A DNA stretch of 64,000 nt from an uncultured Clostridia bacterium (GTDB taxonomy: Bacteria; Bacillota; Clostridia; Christensenellales; CAG-138), in the NCBI GenBank assembly GCA_947168855.1, contig CAMVNO010000005.1, positions 152,439 to 216,438 on the forward strand. Reading direction: 5' to 3'. How positions within the stretch are numbered: the first letter of the stretch is position 1; each line of letters starts with the position of its first letter. The position numbers and the translations under genes are program-made. Below, piece after piece: positions 52,359-60,111 of the stretch. Under the pieces are notes generated by a model. It saw only the letters and a list, made by a program, of their open reading frames with translations. It ran no database searches and was not told the DNA's origin.

Positions 52359-53147
52359 ATGAGATTCACGAAGATGCACGGACTGGGCAACGATTTCCTG
52401 CTTGCGGAAGGTCCGGTCCCCGAAAACGCGGCGCGGCTTTGCGCGGCGCTGTGCGACCGTCGCTTCGGCGTGGGCGCGGACGGGGTGATCTTCGTTTCTC
52501 CCTCCCAAACGGCGGACTGCAGCATGAATATCTTCAACGCCGACGGCAGCGAAGCCGGCATGTGCGGCAACGGCATCCGCTGCGTCGGCAAGTTCCTGTA
52601 TGACAGGGGCATGACCCGAAAGGACCGCCTGACCGTGGAAACGCGGTCCGGCGTCAAAGCCCTGCGGCTTCGGATCGAAAAGGGGCGTGCCGTCGGCGCC
52701 GCCGTGGATATGGGACGCGTGCGTTCGACGGGAGCGCCGGTGATCCTGCCGGACGGCATGGGTACCGGAATCCCGGTTTCGGTCGGGAATCCGCATCTGG
52801 TGATCTTTTCCGACGACGCGGAAACCCTGCCGCTGTCCGTCCTCGGACCCGCGATCGAGCGCGATCCCCGCTTTCCGGGCGGGATCAACGCGGAGTTCGT
52901 CCGCGTTCTGTCCGGCACGAAGCTCCGGATGCGGGTCTGGGAGCGCGGCTGCGGCGTGACGCCCGCCTGCGGCACGGGCGCATGCGCGTCCGTCTTTGCG
53001 GCGGTCAAAGAGGGGCTTTGCCCCGCGGAACGGCCCGTGGAGGTCGTTCTGGACGGCGGCAGCCTGTTTATCACGGTCCGCGCCGACGACAGCGTCACCA
53101 TGGAGGGACCTGCGGCAACGGTCTTCGAGGGGGAGGTCGATATCTGA
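52359..53147 (+). CDS. dapF: Diaminopimelate epimerase
   Basis: 262 residues. DapF interconverts LL- and meso-diaminopimelate with two cysteines: one in FNADGSEAGMCGNGIRC, the other in RGCGVTPACGTGACAS. The N-terminus MRFTKMHGLGNDFLL is typical. ATG follows AGGAGG. It ends one base into the dapL start (TGATG), so the two last steps to meso-DAP are coupled. Confidence 0.96.
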   Translation: MRFTKMHGLGNDFLLAEGPVPENAARLCAALCDRRFGVGADGVIFVSPSQTADCSMNIFNADGSEAGMCGNGIRCVGKFLYDRGMTRKDRLTVETRSGVKALRLRIEKGRAVGAAVDMGRVRSTGAPVILPDGMGTGIPVSVGNPHLVIFSDDAETLPLSVLGPAIERDPRFPGGINAEFVRVLSGTKLRMRVWERGCGVTPACGTGACASVFAAVKEGLCPAERPVEVVLDGGSLFITVRADDSVTMEGPAATVFEGEVDI

Positions 53148-54340
53148 TGCGGATCAATTCTGCCTATACAAATCTGCCGCCCGCCTTTTTCTTTTCGCGC
53201 CTGACGGAGACCGTCTCGCGCTATGCGGCGGACCATCCGGACCGGCGGCTTTTACGGCTGGGCGTGGGCGACGTTGCGGGACCTCTTGCGCCGGCGGTCA
53301 TCGAAGCGCTGCAGCGCGCCGTTGAGGAGCAGAGCCGCACGGAAACCTTTCACGGCTATCAGCCGGAGACCGGCACGGATTTTCTGAAAGCGGCGGTGGC
53401 GGCTTATTACCGGCAGCGGAACGTACATCTGTCCCCCGACGAGATCTTCATCTCCTCCGGCGCGGCGGACGATCTGGGCGCGCTCGGCAATCTGTTTTCC
53501 GCCGCTGCCCGGGTGCTGGTGGCGGAGCCTGCCTACCCCGCCTACACGGACGTCAGCCGCATGGCGGGAAGGACGATCCTGCATCTGACGGCGAATCGGG
53601 AAAACAGCTGCCTGCCCCTGCCGACGTCGGATACGGACGCCGACCTCGTCTATCTGTGTTCGCCGAACAACCCGACCGGCGCGGCTTACACCGCTTCTCA
53701 GCTTCTGCAATGGATCGACTGGGCAAACGCGCGGCAGGCGGTCATTCTGTTCGACGCCGCGTATGAGGCGTTCGTCCGCGATGCGGACGTGCCGCACAGC
53801 ATCTTTGAACTGCCGGGCGCAGAGACCTGCGCGATCGAGATCTCCTCTCTGTCCAAGACGGCGGGATTTACCGGCATGCGTCTGGGATATACCGTGGTTC
53901 CGGACGCGCTGGTGCGGGACGGCTGTTCCCTCCGCGGGATGTGGACGCAGGACCGGACCACGCGAACCAACGGCGTTTCCTATGTGCTGCAGCGCGCGGG
54001 CGAAGCGGCGCTGTCCCCGGAAGGACTGCGCTTCAGCCGCGAACGGATCGCCGGCTATCAGGAGAACGGGCGCATCCTCTCCGAAGCGCTCGAAAAAGCC
54101 GGCGTCTGGTTTGTCGGCGGGCGCAACGCCCCCTACCTCTGGCTCCCCTGTCCGGACGGTCGGAGCGGATGGGATTTCTTCGAGCGTCTGCTTGAGACGG
54201 CGCAGATCGTCGTGACCCCCGGCGAAGGCTTCGGCAAAGGCGGCGAAGGGCATGTGCGCCTCTCCTGCTTCGGCAGCAGAGAAGACACGGAAGAAGCCGC
54301 CGGACGGCTTTTGACATTTTTCCAAAATGGAGTATCATAA
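53147..54340 (+). CDS. dapL: LL-diaminopimelate aminotransferase
   Basis: 397 residues from MRINSAYTNLPPAFFFSRL. A class I PLP aminotransferase with SPNNPTGAAY and PLP-lysine SSLSKTAGFTGMRLGY. The N-terminal LRLGVGDVAGPLAPAVIEAL and FHGYQPETGTDFL match DapL, which converts tetrahydrodipicolinate directly to LL-DAP. Its position next to dapF supports this over other aminotransferases. The start overlaps the dapF stop by one base. Confidence 0.9.
   Translation: MRINSAYTNLPPAFFFSRLTETVSRYAADHPDRRLLRLGVGDVAGPLAPAVIEALQRAVEEQSRTETFHGYQPETGTDFLKAAVAAYYRQRNVHLSPDEIFISSGAADDLGALGNLFSAAARVLVAEPAYPAYTDVSRMAGRTILHLTANRENSCLPLPTSDTDADLVYLCSPNNPTGAAYTASQLLQWIDWANARQAVILFDAAYEAFVRDADVPHSIFELPGAETCAIEISSLSKTAGFTGMRLGYTVVPDALVRDGCSLRGMWTQDRTTRTNGVSYVLQRAGEAALSPEGLRFSRERIAGYQENGRILSEALEKAGVWFVGGRNAPYLWLPCPDGRSGWDFFERLLETAQIVVTPGEGFGKGGEGHVRLSCFGSREDTEEAAGRLLTFFQNGVS
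54311..54338 (+). promoter_or_regulatory. Predicted sigma-A promoter of glmS inside the dapL 3' end
   Basis: TTGACA-16 nt-TATCAT, lying in the last codons of dapL and 37 nt before the glmS ATG. It would allow separate control of glmS. Confidence 0.6.
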
Positions 54341-54375
54341 ATACGAATACCGTATCGGAAGGGAGAATTGTTTGT

Positions 54376-56244
54376 ATGTGCGGAATCGTTGGGTATACCG
54401 GCTCGAAACCGGCTGCGCCGATCCTGTTGGAAGGGCTCAAGAAGCTCGAATACCGCGGCTATGACTCCGCGGGACTTGCCGTGCGCAGCGGCGACGCGCT
54501 TGCCGAGGTCGTGAAGGCGACCGGGAAGCTCAAGAACCTGATCGAGATGACCGACGAGGGGCGGACGATGCCCGGCTTCTGCGGCATCGGGCACACGCGC
54601 TGGGCGACGCACGGCGAACCGAGCCGCGCAAACGCGCATCCGCACGTCTCCGGCAACGCAACGGGCTCCGGCTCCGGTCCGGTCGAATCGGATGTGGTCG
54701 GCGTGCACAACGGTATCATCGAAAACTACGAGGAGCTCAAGCAGAAGCTTCTGAACAACGGCTATCGCTTTTACAGCGGCACGGACACCGAGGTCGTGAT
54801 CAAGCTGGTCGACTACTATTACAAGAAATACAAGATCGGTCCGATCGACGCGATCAACCGCATGATGGTCCGCGTGCGCGGCAGCTACGCCCTTGCGCTG
54901 ATGTTCAGGGACTACCCCGGCGAGCTCTACTGCGCGCGCAAGGACAGCCCGCTGATCATCGGCGTTGCCGACGGCGAGAGCTTCCTTGCCTCCGACGTCC
55001 CCGCGATCCTCAAGCACACGCGCGACGTCTACTACATCGACAATCTGCAGTCCGCGCGCCTTCTGCCGGGCGAAGCGCATTTCTTCGATCTGAACGGCGA
55101 CGAGATCACGCTGCCGCTTTCCCGCATCACATGGGACGCGGAAGCCGCGGAAAAAGGCGGTTACGAGCATTTCATGATCAAGGAGATCCACGAGCAGCCC
55201 AAAGCCGTCCGCGACACGCTGAACAGCATCATCCGGGACGGCAGGATCGACTTTACGGCGGCGGGACTCGACCGGGATTTCTTTGCGAAGATCGACAGCG
55301 TCCACATCGTCGCCTGCGGCTCGGCGTGGCATGTCGGCATGCTCGCGCAGTACGTGATCGAGGATCTTGCCGAGATTCCGGTGCGCGTGGAGCTTGCGTC
55401 GGAGTTCCGCTACCGGAAGCTGCTGCTGTCCGGGCATTCTTTGGTGATCGTGGTGTCGCAGTCCGGCGAAACGGCGGATTCCCTTGCGGCGCTGCGCGCG
55501 GCGAAGGCGCAGGGCGTGCCGACGCTCGCGATCGTGAACGTCGTCGGCTCGACGATCGCGCGGGAAGCGGATCATGTGCTGTATACGCTTGCCGGTCCCG
55601 AGATCGCCGTCGCCACGACCAAGGCGTACAGCGCGCAGCTTGCGGTCATGTATACGCTCGCGATCGCGTTGGCGGACGTGCGCGGAAAACTGGACGAGAC
55701 GCGCCGCGCGGCGTACATCAAGGACCTTTCCGCGCTGCCGGACAAGATGACGCGCGCTTTGGAGGACAAGGAGCGCATCCAATGGTTTGCCAGTAAGCAC
55801 GCCAACGCACGGGACATTTTCTTCATCGGACGCGGGCTTGACTACGCGATCTGCCTCGAGGGCAGTCTCAAGATGAAGGAGATCTCCTACATCCACAGCG
55901 AGGCGTACGCCGCGGGCGAGCTGAAGCACGGCACGATCAGCCTGGTCGAAAACGGCACGCTGATCATCGGCGTGCTGACGCAGCAGGACCGCATCGAAAA
56001 GACCGTCAGCAATATGGCGGAGTGCAAGGCGCGCGGCGCGTACCTGATGGGCCTGACCGGCTACGGCAACTACAACGTCGAGGAAGCCGCGAACTTCACC
56101 GTCTACGTGCCGAACGCCGACCCGCATTTCATCGGCAGTATCGCGATCATTCCGCTGCAGCTGCTCGCCTACTACACCAGCGTTGCAAAGGGGCTCGACG
56201 TCGACAAGCCGCGCAACCTCGCAAAAAGCGTCACGGTCGAATAA
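54376..56244 (+). CDS. glmS: Glutamine-fructose-6-phosphate aminotransferase (isomerizing)
   Basis: 622 residues. GlmS makes glucosamine-6-phosphate for cell-wall amino sugars. The Ntn-type glutaminase domain starts with nucleophile Cys2 (MCGIVGYTG), with GIGHTRWATHGEPS; two SIS domains follow (VACGSAWHVGMLAQY, VVSQSGETADSLAALR). The C-terminus ends AKSVTVE. It is a little longer than the usual ~605 residues, with a Gly/Ser insert (GNATGSGSGPVESD) in the glutaminase domain. No glmS ribozyme fits in the 35-nt gap upstream. Confidence 0.97.
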   Translation: MCGIVGYTGSKPAAPILLEGLKKLEYRGYDSAGLAVRSGDALAEVVKATGKLKNLIEMTDEGRTMPGFCGIGHTRWATHGEPSRANAHPHVSGNATGSGSGPVESDVVGVHNGIIENYEELKQKLLNNGYRFYSGTDTEVVIKLVDYYYKKYKIGPIDAINRMMVRVRGSYALALMFRDYPGELYCARKDSPLIIGVADGESFLASDVPAILKHTRDVYYIDNLQSARLLPGEAHFFDLNGDEITLPLSRITWDAEAAEKGGYEHFMIKEIHEQPKAVRDTLNSIIRDGRIDFTAAGLDRDFFAKIDSVHIVACGSAWHVGMLAQYVIEDLAEIPVRVELASEFRYRKLLLSGHSLVIVVSQSGETADSLAALRAAKAQGVPTLAIVNVVGSTIAREADHVLYTLAGPEIAVATTKAYSAQLAVMYTLAIALADVRGKLDETRRAAYIKDLSALPDKMTRALEDKERIQWFASKHANARDIFFIGRGLDYAICLEGSLKMKEISYIHSEAYAAGELKHGTISLVENGTLIIGVLTQQDRIEKTVSNMAECKARGAYLMGLTGYGNYNVEEAANFTVYVPNADPHFIGSIAIIPLQLLAYYTSVAKGLDVDKPRNLAKSVTVE

Positions 56245-56255
56245 CCGAAGGAAAC

Positions 56256-56290
56256 GAAAAAGGGGATGTTAAGCATTTCTTAACATCCCC
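56256..56290 (-). terminator. Intrinsic terminator at end of hairpin array 2
   Basis: GGGGATGTTAAG pairs with CTTAACATCCCC (12 bp). On the minus strand it is followed by five T residues, so it terminates the phosphatase operon after its transcript crosses the array; it may also stop glmS transcripts. Confidence 0.85.
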
Positions 56291-56398
56291 TATGAATTGC
56301 AGCACGGCTGCATGAATTGGCTGCGCCATGAATTGCCTTCGGCATGAATTGACAATGGAATTGTCATTATGGATGGTTTTCCGTTCGGAAAACCATCC
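56256..56398. repeat. Hairpin array, locus 2: same linker, partly different stems
   Basis: Order on the plus strand: GGGGATGTTAAG-CATTT-CTTAACATCCCC; ATGAATT; GCAGC-ACG-GCTGC (56299); ATGAATT; GGC-TGC-GCC (56319); ATGAATT; GCC-TTC-GGC (56335); ATGAATT; GACAAT-GGA-ATTGTC (56351); ATTAT; GGATGGTTTTCC-GTTC-GGAAAACCATCC (56371). Read in reverse, this is the right arm of locus 1 unit by unit: two small hairpins are identical and three others differ with both sides of the stem changed to keep pairing. It lies between convergent glmS and the phosphatase operon. Confidence 0.93.
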
Positions 56399-56501
56399 TT
56401 TGTGCCGGATCGACCGCAGAAGACGCCGGGGTAGTCCTGGAGCATGCCGCAGCGCTGAGGATCGGCAGCGCGATCAGCAAAACAGTCAATCATTTCTTCA
56501 T
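56399..56501 (-). pseudogene. Remnant of a lipoprotein gene (signal peptide plus linker) cut by hairpin array 2
   Basis: Read on the minus strand from ATG at 56501: MKK, then an in-frame TGA, then LTVLLIALPILSAAACSRTT and PASSAVDPAQ. This is a textbook lipoprotein signal (hydrophobic core, lipobox AAAC, Ser/Thr/Pro linker). The frame then runs straight into the first hairpin of the array and no mature domain follows. It begins 14 nt after the phosphatase stop. A TTG start right after the TGA is possible, but either way the mature protein is missing. Confidence 0.5.
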
Positions 56502-56515
56502 TGCGGAATCGTCTT

Positions 56516-58552
56516 TTATAGCTTTTTCTGTATCGTCAGGACGTTTTGTCCGAACTTGTATGCATAGTCCATGCTGTCCATGGTCTTCTTCACCAGAAAG
56601 ATGCCAAGCCCCCCGATCGGTCTGTCCTCTGCAGAAAGATGCACGTCCGGGTCTTTCTTTTCCAGCGGGTTATAGGGCATCCCCTTGTCCAGGAAGGTCA
56701 GGGTCGCCGTCCCCGACGCCTGTTCGTATCCGAACCGCACGGTGACGGGACCGGTCCCCGGCGCATAGGCGTACTGTGCGATGTTCGCCATGATCTCGTC
56801 GATCGCCACGCCGATCTGCATCTTTGCCTTCGGCGGACAGTCGACGGCGTCCAGCTCCGCCTCAACGAAATCGGTCACCGCAGGGATGTTCCCGACCGCG
56901 GCTTCCACGGTCAGCTCCTTCACGGGCGCCGCCGCCTTTGGACCCTTATATTCAAGACAGAGCATGGTGAGATCGTCAAACTGCTCCGCCTCCTGCACAA
57001 AGTCTTCCACCGCCCGGCGTACGCTGCGCAGGATCTCCTCCGGCGCTTCGTCCTTGGCGTCGTTCAGCGCGGCGACCATCCGCTCGGAACCGAAGAGCTC
57101 GTTGTTCGCGTTGCTCGCTTCGGGCACGCCGTCCGTGTAGACGAAGATCTTTGCCCCCGGCGTCAGTTGGATCTCATATTCCCGATACCGAACGCCGCTC
57201 ATGCCGCCGATCACAAGCCCGTGCTTATCCTTCAGCAGGGCAAAGTCGCCGTCGGACGTCTTGACCACCGGGTACTCGTGCCCCGCGTTTGCCGCCGTGA
57301 GCTTGCCGGTGGAGATCTCCAGGATCCCCAGCCAGACGGTGACGAACATCTGCTCCTGATTGTTGGAGCAGATCGCCTCGTTGGTCTTGGTCAGGGTCGC
57401 CGCCGGACCGTTCCCCAGCATCGCGCAGCTCTGCAGGATGATCTTGGAAGCCATCATGAACAGCGCCGCCGGCACGCCCTTGCCGGACACGTCCGCAATG
57501 ACCAGACCCAGATGATCCTCGTCTATGAGGAAGAAATCAAAGAAGTCGCCGCCCACTTCCTTGGCGGGATCCATGGAAGCGTAGAGCGCGAACTCCGGTC
57601 GGTCCGGGAAAGGCGGGAACAGATGCGGGATGAACGCCGCCTGAATGCGGGTGGCGAGAGACAGCTCCGTGCTGATGCGCTCCCGCTCGGCGGTGATTTG
57701 CGTGATATCCGAGATGTAGGTCTCGATCTGCTCCTCCATCGTGTCGATGGACTTTGCCAGCTGCCCGATCTCGTCCTTGTTGCGGATGACCTCCTGCAGC
57801 TTCTGCGCCGACGCCGTATTCTCGTGGGAGAACCGGGCAGCCTCCTCCGTGATCAGATTGACGGGATGCAGCAGCACCCGATGCAGGTAGAAGCTCTGTC
57901 CCAGGATCACAGCCAGCACCAGTATCGCGACAGCCAGCGCAATCTTTCCGAGAAAGGTGCTGCGTACGCCGGCGAGGATGTCCATCTGCCGCTGCACGCA
58001 GAGGATCCCCTTCACGCTTCCGTCGGACCCCTTAAGCCCGATCATGACGGTGATGTGAGAATCGGTCTCGATGTTGCCCTTGTCCCGGATCACCAGCTCC
58101 CGGTCCGCTTCCAGCTCGTAGAGCGCGCGGTATTTTTCCCGGTACTCGTCGTTGGTGGTATCCCGCACGAAACCGAAATCGTACTTGGTATAGGGACTGT
58201 TGTGGTCGATCGTGGAAAAGAGAAAGGTGATATGCCGATAATCCGACCGGTCAGGCACGATCACATAGATAAAGGTTGACCCGGAGGTGTTGCACAGATG
58301 ATCCAGCCGATCCCATACCTCCGTGTATGCGGGGGTAACGCCGCCGCTTTGAGCGTATTCGTCTATTTGATCGGCGTCTACGAGCTCGGCAGCCGTCTGC
58401 GCCGTCAAAAAAGCGCCTTCCGCGTACTGATTCAGCAGCGCGTCGGTAAAGGTCCGATAACCGATGATGCCGACGACCACGGAAAACAGCACCAGCAGCA
58501 GTACGATGCCGGATATGCTTTTGACGGTGATGTGTTGACGCAGCCACTTCAT
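56516..58552 (-). CDS. Membrane-bound SpoIIE/RsbU-type PP2C phosphatase with C-terminal HATPase domain
   Basis: 678 residues from MKWLRQHITVKSISGIVLLL; the ORF-track start 13 codons earlier is TTG. An N-terminal membrane segment, an extracytoplasmic sensor (about 40-200), a second membrane segment, a HAMP-like linker and coiled coil, then a PP2C domain (EVGGDFFDFFLIDEDHLGLV, IADVSGKGVPAALFM, FVYTDGVPEASN). The last ~115 residues are an RsbW-like HATPase (VAIDEIMANIAQYAY, DKGMPYNPL, GGLGIFLVKKTMDSM). It should sense an external cue and dephosphorylate the STAS protein encoded just upstream; both kinase-type and phosphatase domains are in one chain. Confidence 0.92.
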   Translation of the reverse strand: MKWLRQHITVKSISGIVLLLVLFSVVVGIIGYRTFTDALLNQYAEGAFLTAQTAAELVDADQIDEYAQSGGVTPAYTEVWDRLDHLCNTSGSTFIYVIVPDRSDYRHITFLFSTIDHNSPYTKYDFGFVRDTTNDEYREKYRALYELEADRELVIRDKGNIETDSHITVMIGLKGSDGSVKGILCVQRQMDILAGVRSTFLGKIALAVAILVLAVILGQSFYLHRVLLHPVNLITEEAARFSHENTASAQKLQEVIRNKDEIGQLAKSIDTMEEQIETYISDITQITAERERISTELSLATRIQAAFIPHLFPPFPDRPEFALYASMDPAKEVGGDFFDFFLIDEDHLGLVIADVSGKGVPAALFMMASKIILQSCAMLGNGPAATLTKTNEAICSNNQEQMFVTVWLGILEISTGKLTAANAGHEYPVVKTSDGDFALLKDKHGLVIGGMSGVRYREYEIQLTPGAKIFVYTDGVPEASNANNELFGSERMVAALNDAKDEAPEEILRSVRRAVEDFVQEAEQFDDLTMLCLEYKGPKAAAPVKELTVEAAVGNIPAVTDFVEAELDAVDCPPKAKMQIGVAIDEIMANIAQYAYAPGTGPVTVRFGYEQASGTATLTFLDKGMPYNPLEKKDPDVHLSAEDRPIGGLGIFLVKKTMDSMDYAYKFGQNVLTIQKKL

Positions 58553-58583
58553 GGAATTCTCTTTTTCCTTTCCCTCGCACCGG

Positions 58584-58880
58584 TCATTCAACGGTCAGGA
58601 TGTCCGCAAAACCGGTGACCTCGAAGATCTCCAGAATCATTTCATTCGCATGGATCACCTTCATGCTTCCCTGCCGGTTCATGGTCTTTTGCGCGGACAG
58701 CAGCACACGAAGCCCTGCGGAGGAGATGTAATCGAGCTTCTCAAAATCAAAAGTCAGCTCCTCCACGCCCGCAAGCGCGTCGTTCAGCGCCGCCTCCAGC
58801 TCCGGCGCGGTCACGGTGTCCAAACGGCCCGCAAGCGCGAGAACCAACGCTTTGCCGTCTTTCTTTTGTTCGATGTTCAT
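58584..58880 (-). CDS. STAS-domain anti-anti-sigma factor-like protein
   Basis: 98 residues from MNIEQKKDGKALVLALAGRL after GAAAGGAGA; the longer ORF lacks a site. The phospho-acceptor motif is DYISSAGLRVLLSAQK. The sequence is a close paralogue of the STAS protein at 39245-39541, same length and with long shared stretches. Located immediately upstream of the phosphatase-HATPase gene in the same operon, it is the expected substrate of that enzyme and binding partner of its ATPase domain. Confidence 0.94.
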   Translation of the reverse strand: MNIEQKKDGKALVLALAGRLDTVTAPELEAALNDALAGVEELTFDFEKLDYISSAGLRVLLSAQKTMNRQGSMKVIHANEMILEIFEVTGFADILTVE

Positions 58881-59019
58881 ATTTGTATCTCCTTTCAGAA
58901 TCACTTTTCGACGTCCTTTTCGGACGATTGTTTCTGTGTCATTCGGTCCCTCCGGATCGGAACGCATTTTCCGAAGCGGAAAGCTGTGCCGGAATCGCGC
59001 CGATCCATCCGGAATACGG

Positions 59020-60111
59020 TCAGATAACAGCGATGATCCTGTTTTCGCCGTCGAATGCAAAGTCGGTCCGTTTCGCAAGCTTTTTGGCGATCGTTGCGGA
59101 AAGCGAATCGCCGTCGGTCAGCGGGTCGAAGCGCGCGCCGCCGTAAACGGCGGAAACCGCGATCGAACCGTCGGCGTCGGAATGCTCAATGCTCACGCGG
59201 ATCGGGAAGCCGTTCTGCGTCTCGCGAAGCTTCGGCAGCACGCCCTGCATGACGATCTCCTCAAAGACCAGGATCGTACGGCGGAGCGCCTGCGCGGACA
59301 GCATCGCGCTTTTGCCGAACTGTTCAAGCGCTCTCAGAAGCGCCGGATAATCGGGCTCGGCGTCCGCGATCTCAAATTCGAGCGTCTTAAGCCGCTTGAT
59401 GAACCGGCGCGTGCGCTCCTTTTCGGGATGCTCAAAGATCTGCTCCGGCGTCCCGTCTTCATAGATGCCGCCGTCGTCCATGTAGAAAACGCGGTTCGAC
59501 ACGTCGCGCGCAAATTTCATCTCGTGCGTGACGATCATCATGGTCATGCCCTCCTCCGCAAGGGAGCGGATGACGGACAGCACCTCGCCGACCATCGTGG
59601 GGTCGAGCGCGGAGGTCGGCTCGTCGAAGAGCAGGATTTCGGGCTTCATGGCGATTGCGCGTGCGATGGCAACGCGCTGCTTCTGTCCGCCGGACAGCTC
59701 GCTCGGGAAATTCTCCGCCTTATCCCTGAGCCCAACGCGGTCCAGAAGCGTCAAAGCCTCCTCATGCGCCTGCTGCTTCGGCATTTTCAGCAGATGCACC
59801 GGCGCAGACATGATATTCTCGACGACGGTGAGGTTGTCGAACAGGTTGAACGACTGAAACACCATGCCCATCTTACGACGGACCAGGTTCATCTTGCACT
59901 TGGGGTCCGTGATCTCTTCGCCGTCGACAAAGATTTTCCCGGAGGTGGGATCCTCCAGCCTGTTCAGACAGCGCAGAAGCGTCGATTTGCCCGTGCCGGA
60001 CGGGCCGATCACGGAGATCACGTCGCCCTTGTTGATCTCAACGCAGACGTCTTCAAGCGGCGTCGCGTTCGGGTATTCCTTTCTGAGATGCTCAATGCGG
60101 ATCATGCTCAT
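59020..60111 (-). CDS. Polar amino-acid-type ABC ATPase with HATPase-like C-terminal tail
   Basis: 363 residues. Residues 1-245 are a GlnQ/HisP-type ABC ATPase: [59 protein letters not shown]. The remaining ~115 residues are extra. [19 protein letters not shown] resembles the N-box helix of RsbW-like ATPases, and [24 protein letters not shown] resembles the region after the G1 box, though key Asn and Gly residues are missing. This suggests a degenerate HATPase-like regulatory domain. The start overlaps the upstream SBP-permease gene (ATGA); STAS and phosphatase genes follow. Confidence 0.85.
   Translation of the reverse strand: MSMIRIEHLRKEYPNATPLEDVCVEINKGDVISVIGPSGTGKSTLLRCLNRLEDPTSGKIFVDGEEITDPKCKMNLVRRKMGMVFQSFNLFDNLTVVENIMSAPVHLLKMPKQQAHEEALTLLDRVGLRDKAENFPSELSGGQKQRVAIARAIAMKPEILLFDEPTSALDPTMVGEVLSVIRSLAEEGMTMMIVTHEMKFARDVSNRVFYMDDGGIYEDGTPEQIFEHPEKERTRRFIKRLKTLEFEIADAEPDYPALLRALEQFGKSAMLSAQALRRTILVFEEIVMQGVLPKLRETQNGFPIRVSIEHSDADGSIAVSAVYGGARFDPLTDGDSLSATIAKKLAKRTDFAFDGENRIIAVI

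Noticed and set aside
51341-53236. 631-residue minus-strand ORF opposite glnA and dapF
   Set aside because: Spans two real genes and a gap, low-complexity Arg/Ser composition, no homologous pattern.
54341-54375. glmS ribozyme
   Set aside because: The gap is far too short and no conserved ribozyme core is visible.
54133-56127. 664-residue minus-strand ORF opposite glmS
   Set aside because: GC-driven shadow; GlmS on the plus strand has a complete set of motifs.
56290-56493. 67-residue minus-strand ORF MIDCFADRAADPQRC...
   Set aside because: It crosses the hairpin array and is out of frame with the lipoprotein signal remnant; composition is not protein-like.
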